Below, one piece after another: positions 56,409-64,000 of a stretch of DNA of 64,000 bases. How positions within the stretch are numbered: position 1 is the first letter of the stretch; the number at the start of each line of letters is the position of its first letter. Source of the DNA: Thioploca sp. (GTDB lineage Bacteria > Pseudomonadota > Gammaproteobacteria > Beggiatoales > Beggiatoaceae); NCBI GenBank assembly GCA_012032555.1, contig JAAUSR010000022.1, positions 1 through 64,000 on the forward strand, read 5' to 3'. Position numbers and translations under genes: made by a program. The notes under the pieces are model-generated. The model saw nothing but the letters and a program-made list of their open reading frames with translations, did not search any database and was not told the DNA's origin.

Positions 56409-56918
56409 TCAAAATCCCTCCAAAAACTTCACTTTCAATGGCGAGTCAGGATTTGCCGACGACCATATCCAATGTTCCGGCCTCGCCACGTAGCCTTTGC
56501 GCACCGGATTATTATGGATGTAGTTGAGCTTTTGTAGATAAAAGGCCGGTGATTCAATGATTTTTGGGCCGTTGTCCTTTTTCCAGAATTGGTAAGCGCC
56601 AGTTGCTTCGTCCATGAATAATTGCAATACCGTGGGTTCGGTTTGTTCCAAGTTCAGCTTGAACTTTTTTGATGTAAATTTTTTGAAGTCGCGTACAAAA
56701 CCCACCATGTCCAGTGCAGTAGCTATCATATGTAGATGGTTGAGCATGAACACATAGCCGTTGATTTCCAAACCTTTGTTCGTTTGGCAGTAGCGTAGAG
56801 AATCGGCCAGGATTTCCCAGCGGTTGTGGCGGTCGAACAGGTAATACCAGCGTTGTATGGTCATGGTGAGAAAATACGTGCTGGTGTTTTGCTCGGTAGA
56901 AATGCGGCGTTGAGTCAT
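56409..56918 (-). CDS. REP-associated tyrosine transposase, second family (RAYT-2)
   Basis: The 169-residue Y1/HUH transposase has YFLTMTIQRWYYLF near the N-terminus, the HxH in MLNHLHMIATALD near 60 and the catalytic Tyr in LNYIHNNPVRKGYVARPEHW near 135. WIWSSANP is a typical C-terminal RAYT phrase. It is clearly different from the RAYT at 53196. A truncated second copy at 57664-57969 shares about 95 percent of its bases. GGTCGGGTTT hairpins lie upstream of both copies. Confidence 0.9.
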   Translation of the reverse strand: MTQRRISTEQNTSTYFLTMTIQRWYYLFDRHNRWEILADSLRYCQTNKGLEINGYVFMLNHLHMIATALDMVGFVRDFKKFTSKKFKLNLEQTEPTVLQLFMDEATGAYQFWKKDNGPKIIESPAFYLQKLNYIHNNPVRKGYVARPEHWIWSSANPDSPLKVKFLEGF

Positions 56919-56949
56919 GGAAATAATATATCACATTCGCAAACGTTGC

Positions 56950-56972
56950 GGTCGGGTTTACAAAACCCGACC
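56950..56972. repeat. Family B REP-like hairpin (copy 1)
   Basis: GGTCGGGTTT-ACA-AAACCCGACC, a perfect 10-bp stem, 32 bp upstream of RAYT-2, preceded by CAAACGTT-like bases. Confidence 0.75.
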
Positions 56973-57026
56973 GGCCCTTGGGACCGCGGCCCCTGGCATA
57001 CCCCGACCGGCGAGGCGTTAAAGGTA

Positions 57027-57653
57027 TTAGCGAAATATTACTATAACACCTTCGCTCTGAAGTGCTTGTGACATTTCTGGCGGCACAGGCCCATAAAACA
57101 CGTAGCGAATCACTGCGCCTGGATATTGCTCTTTACGTTTATTAACTTGTTTTATCATCTCCCGGATATCTTTATCAATTAGGAATTTTGGATATTTCTC
57201 CCAATTTCTTCCCGTAAACTCTTTAGTATCTTCAATTATATTACCTTTGAGAACGATATCAGCCGCTTCTTGACCTTTGATAGCATCGGCCATATTTTTT
57301 ATTTCCACACCTTCCGACACCAATTCTTCAACTCTTAGTAATTCTCCCCTTGCGCCCTGTGTCTTTTGCCGCATATCACCTAAACGTTTTAGTACTTTAT
57401 CTGCACCTTTTATATGCGAGATACGTTCATACTTTTGTAAAAGTTCAATGCCGTCGAATGGACATGTCTCCAATACTCTGACTCCTGCTTCTCCAAACTT
57501 CGCTACTAATTCAAGTGCGACTTGGTCACTTTTTACTATACGAAGAGCATCAGGGCGCTCTTTCAATGCATTGCGCACATTCTCTGGCAGTTCTTCAAGT
57601 ATTGCACTGGCAGCCTCTGCCTCGAAAACACCCATGCCCTTGGGACACGGCAC
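57027..57653 (-). CDS. Detached C-terminal nuclease-toxin fragment, PD-(D/E)XK type
   Basis: The GTG-started frame of 208 residues has a helical first part (LEELPENVRNALKERPDALR) like the linker regions of polymorphic toxins and eCIS effectors. The C-terminal part reads EAADIVLKGNIIEDTKEFTG then RNW, giving an Asp and a DTK triad as in restriction-endonuclease-fold toxins, and RYVFYGPVPPEMSQAL. The 5' end stops exactly where a truncated RAYT-2 copy begins (about 57660), so the original N-terminus is missing. It was probably the toxin end of a DUF4157-type effector like the next gene. No immunity gene was recognised. Confidence 0.55.
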   Translation of the reverse strand: MPCPKGMGVFEAEAASAILEELPENVRNALKERPDALRIVKSDQVALELVAKFGEAGVRVLETCPFDGIELLQKYERISHIKGADKVLKRLGDMRQKTQGARGELLRVEELVSEGVEIKNMADAIKGQEAADIVLKGNIIEDTKEFTGRNWEKYPKFLIDKDIREMIKQVNKRKEQYPGAVIRYVFYGPVPPEMSQALQSEGVIVIFR

Positions 57654-57663
57654 CGTCAGGGTA

Positions 57664-57969
57664 CATAAATAATTGCAATACTGTGGGTTCGGTTTGTTCC
57701 AAGTTCAGCTTGAACTTTTTCGACGTAAATTTTTTGAAGTCGCGTACAAAACCCGCCATGTCCAGTGCGGTGGCTATCATATGTAGATGGTTGAGCATGA
57801 ACACATAACCATTGATTTCCAAACCTTTGTTCGTTTGGCAGTAGCGTAGAGAATTGGCCAGGATTTCCCAGCGGTTGTGGCGGTCGAACAGGTAATACCA
57901 GCGTTGTATGGTCATGGTGAAAAAATACGTGCCGGTGTTTTGCTCGGTAGAAATGCGGCGTTGAGTCAT
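57664..57969 (-). pseudogene. Truncated RAYT-2 copy
   Basis: The first 102 residues of RAYT-2 (MTQRRISTEQNTGTYFFTMT onward, ending EPTVLQLFM) are repeated with about ten changes. The frame then runs into the toxin fragment, so the catalytic Tyr region is lost. Base-level similarity to 56617-56973 extends upstream past the ATG to the family B hairpin. Confidence 0.85.
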
Positions 57970-58000
57970 GGAAATAATGTATCACATTCGCAAACGTTTT

Positions 58001-58023
58001 GGTCGGGTTTACAAAACCCGACC
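58001..58023. repeat. Family B REP-like hairpin (copy 2)
   Basis: GGTCGGGTTT-ACA-AAACCCGACC upstream of the truncated RAYT-2, part of the duplicated block. Confidence 0.75.
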
Positions 58024-58154
58024 GGCAAGGGCGAGGCTATAAGGAACATGAGTGACCTGCTCTTGGCAGGCGCTGGTGCCGTTTTGCAAACGGCACCGGA
58101 ACGTTTCTCGAAACCCTCGTTTATCGCCAATGCTCGGCATTCCACAAACGTTTC

Positions 58155-58177
58155 GGTCGGGTTTACAAAACCCGACC
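58155..58177. repeat. Family B REP-like hairpin (copy 3)
   Basis: GGTCGGGTTT-ACA-AAACCCGACC, 20 bp after the stop of the DUF4157 gene, preceded by ACAAACGTTTC. It marks the border between the eCIS gene and inserted DNA. Confidence 0.75.
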
Positions 58178-58196
58178 GGCCCTTGTTTTTTTTATT

Positions 58197-61100
58197 TTAA
58201 CATGGTCTTTTTTTCTTGCCTTTGCTATATTGATACGAATTGGTGTCAGGCCCCAATCCCAGGTTCTGTTCAGTGATCTGCTTTACAGCCTTCTTGACAT
58301 CATCGCGTACTGCTTGGGTGAGTCCATGCTCATCCTTGAACATGACGTTCTGGGCACTGTAGCGCGCCTCCATCACCGATGCGATAAAGCGAATCTGTTG
58401 CTCAATCATGGATTCCATTACCTTGACCTTATTCTTGTCTTTGATGTTCGGATTAATCTTCACATCTCCATCACCCTTATGGCGTGTGGTGCGACGCTCG
58501 AGCTCGGGTGAATGCGTTGTTGAACCAACATGAGTCATGGGATCTCCGTGCATTCCCTCTAAATGCGTGATCTGAGAATGACCTACTTGTTGTGCTTGTT
58601 CCATAGATACCACGATGGCCTGACCGCTACGACTCATTTCAACAATTTTCAGCAGAGCTTGCTGCGCAGCGAAGTCCCGAGCTGACTGGGTATGGTGAGG
58701 GCTACCGCCCCCAAGTTGAGTAATGTTGATAGAAGAATGCATGCTGCCCACTGTTTTGCCTTCACGCACTGCTGTTTCAATGAACATAGCAGGATGTTCT
58801 TTGTAGCATCCACCTTTTCGCACATGTTGAAGACCTGGGGACAACATAGGGTCTTTTATGCCACGTTTATTGTAGTAGGCACGGAGAAGGCTTGTTGGTT
58901 GACGGTCTACAGCAGCCTGACCACCTCCGGCGAACTCCACATACAATGATTCTTGCTTTCTACGTTCGCTCAATATTTTCGCGAACGCAAGACTTTCTGC
59001 TGGAGTGCTAATACAGAGTGATTCCTGTTGTGAACCTGAGCCAGCTTCCATCTCTACCTGGTGTTTCTTAAATGCTTTTTGGACATCTGGTCGTGAGAAG
59101 ATTTCTCGTGCTACTTCATAGATGATTTTTCGTAAGGCTCCTCCGTGTTTACGTACAAATGTAAGTATGTCTTCTGATGGATTAACTCGCGCAACAACCT
59201 TTGGATGATCTGCAGGGCCTTCAAAGGCCAACCTTGAAAGCCGATAGCGTATCTTCCAGACCACTAACCGAGCTCTCACCAAGAGGCCACTCGTCTTTCC
59301 CTTGGCGACCATACGTTGCAGTTTCGGTTGAATTGCCTTAACCGCCTTTTCCAACCGCTCTCGTTTCTTCTTCTCTTTCTCTTTTTGTTTATCGCGTTTT
59401 ATATCAGCGGCATTCTTCTTAGGCTTATCAGGTTTGGCTGGTTGTTGATTATGCTTGTCAGGCTTCTTTTTCCCAAATAACTTCCCACCCAACTTTTTCA
59501 ACATCCCCCCAAGCCACCCCACAATCTTATCCAACCCCCTATCAATCGGCTTACGAACCTTCTGAATAATCCCAACAATCTTTCTAGGAATATTCCCCAA
59601 CCCCGCAAATTTAGCCAAAAATGCAATCACCACAGTCAGCGTACTGGCCATAGTCTGCTCAACCCGTTTAGCAGCGTTCATAACCTGCCCGGCCGCAATA
59701 GCAGCAATGGAATTGATAAACGAGCCGACCACAGCAGCAATCTGCCCAGCCTTTTCAATAAAGAAACTGATGGTATTGTAAATAGAGATGATAGATTGAA
59801 TCACTGCACCGACAGGACTTAACATGCTCGCCAATTTCACCACTGCGGCTTTCACCACTTCGGTAGAGACCATCTCGGTCACTTGAGCGATCAGCTGATC
59901 TTTAAGTTCAGTCAGTTCAGCCTTAATCTGTTCCCAAGCGGCAACCGGGCCCTTAGTCACCAGGGTAACTAAGATATCAGCGGTTTTTTCCAAACCCACA
60001 AGTATTGGATCAGGAATAATTTTAACCAACTTAGCGCGGATGCTTTGCCAAGTCAGGCTCAAGACCGACAGCACCAGCTTGATAATTTCGATAAGACTAA
60101 AGGATTGGGGAATATACACGCCAGCATCACCCAACGGCCCGACGATCCATTTAATCAAAGCCGCTTTCAGATGTTGCAAAATATTCCCGGCAAACAGCTG
60201 AAAACCTAATTTCCCAGCCTGCACCAAATGACCAGCAAAGGTGATTGGACTCTTGAGGATAGTGACAAAAGCTCCCTTGGCCTTTTTGATATACGGTATC
60301 GCACCCGGCGCAACCACAGAAAACAGAATTTCCAACAGGCTGACGACCTGATTAAAAGCCCAACTCACGAATTGACCGGCGATACTGGCAAACGTTCCGA
60401 CAATTTTACTGAAGGCTCTAGCTACAGTAAGGATATCCTCAATAGTCAGGGAGGTCAGAGTGGCAACAATCCGACCGGGGATAGAACAAGCAAAGTTCAG
60501 TAGACCGGCCAAAGCACCTTGAAACCAAGCCCAAGCACGGGCCACCGCATTGCCTTTTTTGAGATTATTCCAGATTTCTTCCTGCCCGATGAATTTCATA
60601 AAGCCACCGATCAGGGTATCCGCATTCCGTGGCACTGGCTTGCTGGTAATCGGATCTTCGCCGAGCAGGGCACAAAGCAAATCATAGCCCCGTGTTCCTT
60701 TAGCCAAGGCAGCCAGAGGCTTCAAAATAGCATCTTTGATAAATCTAAGAATAGCTGCAACCGCACCTACTGCGAATGAAATAAGTCGATTAATAGGCGC
60801 AGTAAATATCTGTTTTGCTTTATTCCATAAATTGCCCCAATTCCAAGGCGCTAAATCAGTCAACCCGATTTTTTCAATAAATTGAGTCAAAGCGTTCTTA
60901 AACATCTGCCCAACCATACCGAACGCTCTAATCTGCTGTTCAACCCAAGTAGCAACTTTGTTAATAATACCGTGGTTGTCAAGTGCAGTAGTAATAATGG
61001 ATCCGCCTGGCATGAACTCTATAAGCGCCCTCAAGATGTTGGCGGCACTCCGGTCCACATTGCTCATATTAATGGGGTTCATGCCAAGGATGATGGTGAA

Positions 61101-61970
61101 CATCCGGAATCCCGGTATGATGTTTGCCTTTTCAGCAAACCAGTCAAGTATTGCGCCATCCCCAGAGCGCTGGATATGCGGCTGGGTACTCGTCGTGCTG
61201 ACCCGCGGACTACGCTGGATCGAATGCCCCTGCTGGATGGTATGGGTCAGCTCATGTGCTAGTAAATGTTTGCCTTCACTAGTGCCGGGCTGGTACTGAT
61301 CGCGGGAGAAAAAAATGTGATTTTGGTAGGTAAATGCTCGTGCACTAAGTTGGTTGCTCAAGCTAGCAGCTTCGGTATCACTGTGGATGCGCACATTACT
61401 GAAATCAGCGCTGAAACGCGGTTCCATGTAGCTACGGGTTTCACTAGCAAGAGGTCGTCCGCCAGTCGTCTTGTTCTGGATACTGGACTGGATACTAGCG
61501 TTAACAGCTGGTGAGCCAGGGTTTGCCTTGCGTTGTAATTTTTCTTGTTCCTGTTTTTGGATCTTTTCTTCAGGTTCAGCTTTTTGAAGTTTGTCATCCT
61601 CGGCTTTTTGGAGCTTTTCTTTGGGTTCAGCTTTTTGAAGTTTATCGTCTTCGGCCTTTTGAAGCCTTTCTTCGGGTTCAGCCTTCTGAAGTTTGTCGTC
61701 CTCAGTTTTTTGGAGCTTTTCTTCGGGTTCGGCTTTCTGAAGCCTTTCCTCTTTAGTGGGTGCGGGTGGAGTTGGCATCCGCATCACCTTGTTAGCCATT
61801 TTGTCGGCTTCTTGCTCGAATTTATCGCCGGGCTTGTTCACCGTCATTTTTGCTTGTATGGCCGGGGCAAAGAATCCACTTGAGCCGATTTTAGCGAAAA
61901 ATGGCTGGTTAACCACCTGGGTAGCAGTGCGGGAGGCGGTTTTAGAGGTTTTGCTAGCTAATGCTTTCAT
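58197..61970 (-). CDS. DUF4157-domain eCIS-associated effector with a large unknown C-terminus
   Basis: The ATG at 61970 overlaps the tape measure stop (ATGA); an in-frame GTG lies 9 bases upstream. About 1257 residues. Near the N-terminus a PFFAKIG...FEQEADKMANKVM lead-in is followed by a charged 11-residue-type repeat (LQKAEPEEK, LQKAEDDK) at about 79-148. The DUF4157 domain at about 155-255 has RFSADFSNVRIHSD and the metalloprotease-like HELTH (242-246). DUF4157 marks cargo of contractile injection systems. Residues 280-870 are long amphipathic/hydrophobic helices. Next comes a Lys-rich hinge (GKKKPDKHNQQPAKPDKPKK), then about 350 residues with no family I know, containing GGCYKEHPAMF and TQLGGGSPHHTQSARDFAAQ. 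The last part may be the toxin. Confidence 0.88.
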   Translation of the reverse strand: MKALASKTSKTASRTATQVVNQPFFAKIGSSGFFAPAIQAKMTVNKPGDKFEQEADKMANKVMRMPTPPAPTKEERLQKAEPEEKLQKTEDDKLQKAEPEERLQKAEDDKLQKAEPKEKLQKAEDDKLQKAEPEEKIQKQEQEKLQRKANPGSPAVNASIQSSIQNKTTGGRPLASETRSYMEPRFSADFSNVRIHSDTEAASLSNQLSARAFTYQNHIFFSRDQYQPGTSEGKHLLAHELTHTIQQGHSIQRSPRVSTTSTQPHIQRSGDGAILDWFAEKANIIPGFRMFTIILGMNPINMSNVDRSAANILRALIEFMPGGSIITTALDNHGIINKVATWVEQQIRAFGMVGQMFKNALTQFIEKIGLTDLAPWNWGNLWNKAKQIFTAPINRLISFAVGAVAAILRFIKDAILKPLAALAKGTRGYDLLCALLGEDPITSKPVPRNADTLIGGFMKFIGQEEIWNNLKKGNAVARAWAWFQGALAGLLNFACSIPGRIVATLTSLTIEDILTVARAFSKIVGTFASIAGQFVSWAFNQVVSLLEILFSVVAPGAIPYIKKAKGAFVTILKSPITFAGHLVQAGKLGFQLFAGNILQHLKAALIKWIVGPLGDAGVYIPQSFSLIEIIKLVLSVLSLTWQSIRAKLVKIIPDPILVGLEKTADILVTLVTKGPVAAWEQIKAELTELKDQLIAQVTEMVSTEVVKAAVVKLASMLSPVGAVIQSIISIYNTISFFIEKAGQIAAVVGSFINSIAAIAAGQVMNAAKRVEQTMASTLTVVIAFLAKFAGLGNIPRKIVGIIQKVRKPIDRGLDKIVGWLGGMLKKLGGKLFGKKKPDKHNQQPAKPDKPKKNAADIKRDKQKEKEKKKRERLEKAVKAIQPKLQRMVAKGKTSGLLVRARLVVWKIRYRLSRLAFEGPADHPKVVARVNPSEDILTFVRKHGGALRKIIYEVAREIFSRPDVQKAFKKHQVEMEAGSGSQQESLCISTPAESLAFAKILSERRKQESLYVEFAGGGQAAVDRQPTSLLRAYYNKRGIKDPMLSPGLQHVRKGGCYKEHPAMFIETAVREGKTVGSMHSSINITQLGGGSPHHTQSARDFAAQQALLKIVEMSRSGQAIVVSMEQAQQVGHSQITHLEGMHGDPMTHVGSTTHSPELERRTTRHKGDGDVKINPNIKDKNKVKVMESMIEQQIRFIASVMEARYSAQNVMFKDEHGLTQAVRDDVKKAVKQITEQNLGLGPDTNSYQYSKGKKKRPC
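61536..61745 (-). repeat. Tandem repeat encoding LQKAE units inside the eCIS effector gene
   Basis: About 210 bases encode alternating EPEEKLQKA and EDDKLQKA units; the DNA repeats with a period of about 57-66 bases (CTTTTTGAAG-like blocks). It lies between the loading-type lead-in and the DUF4157 domain. Confidence 0.75.
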
Positions 61971-63662
61971 GCGGACCACTCAACTCTTAACAAGTATGGC
62001 ATCCAGGGCAGTTTGATCATACCAATACCCCAGGGAAGTTGATCCAATAGGATATCATGAGTTTGTGTTTCTACTTGTAGTAGCCAGCCACCGTCAGGGT
62101 AGGGAGATAGTTTGCCTAGACGGCTTAGGAAGTTGCCGCGCAGGCCATCGGGGGTGGTGTTGCGCAGGGCTGCCCAGTGATGAATGACAGCTTGCAGTAG
62201 GGCAGTGGCCTCATTCTGTTCGTTTTGAGTGATTCCAATATCTGCTGGCAAAGGGGCATCCAGTGGCAGATTACAGAGGACTTTGGGCAGAAGCAATTCA
62301 TATTCCGGTGCCAGGATTTGTCCGGTTGCCAGGAAATAAAGGAGACCCGGCGCCCGCTCCGCTTGCAGAAGTCGCGCATCATCGCCAATACCTAAGGTGG
62401 TAAAAAAACGGGGTAAGAACGGATGTAGCAGAACCAGACCGGCTTGCCCGGTGTAGAGTGAGTCGGTTTTCTGTATAGCATATTTCTGATAGGAGGTAGC
62501 TGTTTCCGGTACCACTGTTTCAGTGTAAGCAGTCGCTGCTTCCTGGGCAGTATGCATCGCCGCTTGGGTATTTTGCTTCGTGTGGGAGATTTCTGCGTCG
62601 GAAAATAAGCCACTTTCCGATAGCGCTGTTTTAGTGTAAGCAGTCACCGGTTCTTGAGTGGTATGCCTCACTGCTTGGGTATTCTGCTCCGTGTGAGAGA
62701 CTTCTGCGTTAGAAAATAAGCTACTTTCCGGTACCGCTGTTTCAGTGTAAGCAGTCGCTGCTTCCTGGGCAGTATACCTCACTGCTTGGGTATTTTGCTC
62801 CGTGTGAAAAACTAGCGGCCAGTGTTGGGTAATCACCTCAAATAGCTGGTGGTGAGGTTCTTGGTCAAAATCAACAATCTGAAGCTGATATATCGTGTCT
62901 ACCAGCAGCGTGATAACGTCGGGTTGCTGGTGCTGGCTGAGACGTTGAAAGGCGGTTTTCCACAAAGTACTGCTAAATGTGTAAAATACGGCAGTGGGGA
63001 TATGGGCGGCTGAAAGTGTTTGCAAGATCTGGAGGAGAGTTTCTAGGTGGTCTGGTGCCACTTGTTTCAATAGCTGTTGGCGCAGTGGCTCCGAAAACTG
63101 CCAATGAAGGCGTTGCCGGACGCCAGCAGATGCCAGTAGTCTCACCAAAGCTTGCTGATCTGCTGGGGAAAGGGTACCGTGTTTGTCGGCTTCTGCACCG
63201 GTTTGCCAGCACGCTAGCAGCCGTTGCTCTAAAGTTTCGCCCTGCTTGAGATGGAAGTGCCAGGGCAAAGCACCGGTTATCAGAAAATACAAAAAGGCGT
63301 TGTGTAAAGATTCTGCTTCACTTTGGTAGGTGGCACTGACTTCAGTGGTTGAGGTATTGTAAATTTTGAAAATATTGCTGTCGGAGGAGACTAGCTTACT
63401 TAGGGTTTGGGTAAGCGCCTGTTCAAGCGCCTTCTCCCAGTCGTTGCCGTTACTGATCGCTGCTCAGTGGGGCAAGGTCTATGGTAAGTTGTTCCAGGCG
63501 CCAGTGTCCGCGATCAGGTGCAAATTTCTCTAGTGTACGTTCGAGGGCGGGAATCAGGTGATCATGGCAAATAGCAGGTAGACGTTGTTGGAAATGCAAG
63601 CCCTCTCGTTCCGCGCCATTGAAGGTAACGTGTAGGTATTGCTGGTAGATGATATGGCTCAT
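61967..63662 (-). pseudogene. eCIS tape measure protein with one frameshift
   Basis: The ATG at 63662 opens MSHIIYQQYLHVTFNGAERE, then LQQR-like QQRLPAICHDHLIPALERTL and RLEQLTIDLAPLSS, the N-terminus typical of contractile injection system tape measure proteins. The frame stops at 63450. Moving one base restores NGNDWEKALEQALTQTLSKL and the remaining 480 residues to 61967, including LHNAFLYFLITGALPWHF and the C-terminal GMIKLPWMPYLLRVEW. Joined length is about 565 residues. The protein sets tube length during assembly. A 37-residue tandem repeat sits in the middle. There is no slippery heptamer at the break, so a mutation or read error is more likely than programmed shifting. Confidence 0.8.
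62504..62803 (-). repeat. 111-bp tandem repeat inside the tape measure gene, 2.7 copies
   Basis: Units encode TEQNTQAVRxTxQExxTAYT then xTAxxESxLFSxAExSH. GCTTGGGTATT blocks recur at 62562, 62673 and 62784, exactly 111 bases apart. The period is 37 codons, so copy changes keep the frame. Confidence 0.85.
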
Positions 63663-64000
63663 CAGCTAGAAACAACCTGGATCAGTATCGTCTGCTCGAA
63701 TTCAACGTGCATACCGCCTGCTACGTCATGAATAGAGCGCAGCATAAACGTGGTATTTTCACTCATAGCGGCAGTGGTAAGTTCCAGTAGATTGCCATCG
63801 CCGTCTGCTTCAGCTACCAATTGTTCAGCCTGCCATAACTGATAGTGCACCTCTTTCGTGCTTTGGATTTGAATGGAGGCTGTGTCACCGGCTACGACTG
63901 TTTGAGGTGCCTGGATCACCGGTATGGCGGGCAAGGATACTGTATTTGCTAATTCTATTGCGACATTAGTACGGGCTTTACGGGCGCTGATATACAGTGT
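63662..64000 (-). CDS. eCIS structural protein with Ig-like repeat, C-terminal part
   Basis: The frame is open to the window edge and ends at 63662, where its TGA overlaps the tape measure ATG. The visible 112 residues start TLYISARKARTNVAIELANT and include PVIQAPQTVVAGDTASIQIQ and STKEVHYQLWQAEQLVAEAD, then TTFMLRSIHDVAGG. This is a beta-sandwich-like module of the type repeated in the large structural protein encoded before the tape measure in many eCIS loci. The N-terminal part lies outside the window. Confidence 0.6.
   Translation of the reverse strand, partial: TLYISARKARTNVAIELANTVSLPAIPVIQAPQTVVAGDTASIQIQSTKEVHYQLWQAEQLVAEADGDGNLLELTTAAMSENTTFMLRSIHDVAGGMHVEFEQTILIQVVSS

Noticed and set aside
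53160-58200. CRISPR array suggested by many short palindromic repeats
   Set aside because: The repeats are irregularly spaced, differ in family and orientation, and sit near RAYT genes; there are no regular spacers and no cas genes.
60228-61299. Several 80-125-codon plus-strand frames opposite the DUF4157 gene
   Set aside because: They mirror the coding pattern of the minus-strand effector gene and show no protein-family features.
63440-63460. Programmed ribosomal frameshift in the tape measure gene
   Set aside because: No slippery heptamer, Shine-Dalgarno-like stimulator or clear downstream hairpin at the break. Tail-assembly frameshifts of phages also occur in chaperone genes and not in this family's N-terminus.
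1-64000. tRNA, rRNA or riboswitch genes
   Set aside because: Both strands were read for conserved tRNA arms, rRNA segments and common riboswitch cores upstream of metZ, hemE and purF; none was convincing. A covariance-model scan would be the decisive test.

Overview
The window looks like chromosomal DNA of an AT-rich gammaproteobacterium. The best guess is a large sulfur-oxidising Beggiatoa/Thioploca/Thiomargarita-type organism. This rests on gammaproteobacterial marker genes and linkages (purF-metZ, zapE, a FimV-type protein, a BepA-type protease, hemE, uvrB), on class III PHA synthase genes (phaC-phaE) next to a second, class I PHA synthase, on many Cache-type sensor kinases, and on heavy loading with decayed transposases, RAYT transposases and palindromic repeats. 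The placement is an inference from gene content and was not tested by any search.

Layout. 1-5577: an accessory island with a transposase tail, a stump that looks like the C-terminus of a STAND ATPase, a 1246-residue STAND ATPase whose nucleotide-binding domain is split by a periplasmic-binding-protein (sugar-binding) domain and which ends in TPRs, and an overlapping radical SAM/SPASM peptide-modifying-type enzyme. 5662-17715: mostly housekeeping genes (MaoC-phosphotransacetylase fusion, lipoprotein, FimV-like protein, hemE, uvrB, aspartate aminotransferase, purF, metZ), interrupted by remains of at least two transposase families. 17888-30750: class I PHA synthase and an RNB exoribonuclease, each broken by one frameshift; a Cache histidine kinase; moaB; an unusual HTH/ferredoxin/reductase fusion; a degenerate P-loop protein; a methyltransferase; and the intact class III phaC-phaE pair. 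30790-50184: a subtilisin with duplicated Cys-rich repeats, zapE, hsp20 with a sigma-32-like promoter, Cache sensor kinases and response-regulator kinases, the agmatine-to-putrescine genes aguA/aguB with a Uma2 nuclease gene between them, an exported NagZ-like glycosidase, lipoproteins and bepA.

50185-64000 is a contractile injection system (eCIS) locus invaded by mobile DNA. The right end, read on the minus strand, carries an Ig-like-repeat structural protein (cut by the window edge), a tape measure protein (frameshifted) and a 1260-residue DUF4157 effector. The eCIS-type AAA+ ATPase lies about 5.7 kb further on. Between them are two toxin-antitoxin modules (RelE/Phd-type and BrnT/BrnA), a PD-(D/E)XK-like protein, two RAYT transposase families with their cognate-looking hairpin repeats, a MITE-like palindrome, and a detached nuclease-toxin fragment embedded between two copies of the second RAYT.

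Four genes (class I phaC, the RNB nuclease, brnT, the tape measure) each need one single-base shift to be whole. That could be real decay or assembly error. No rRNA, tRNA or CRISPR array was seen. The most novel-looking items are the sensor-domain-in-STAND ATPase/radical SAM pair, the HTH-ferredoxin-reductase fusion, and the eCIS effector region remodelled by RAYT elements.
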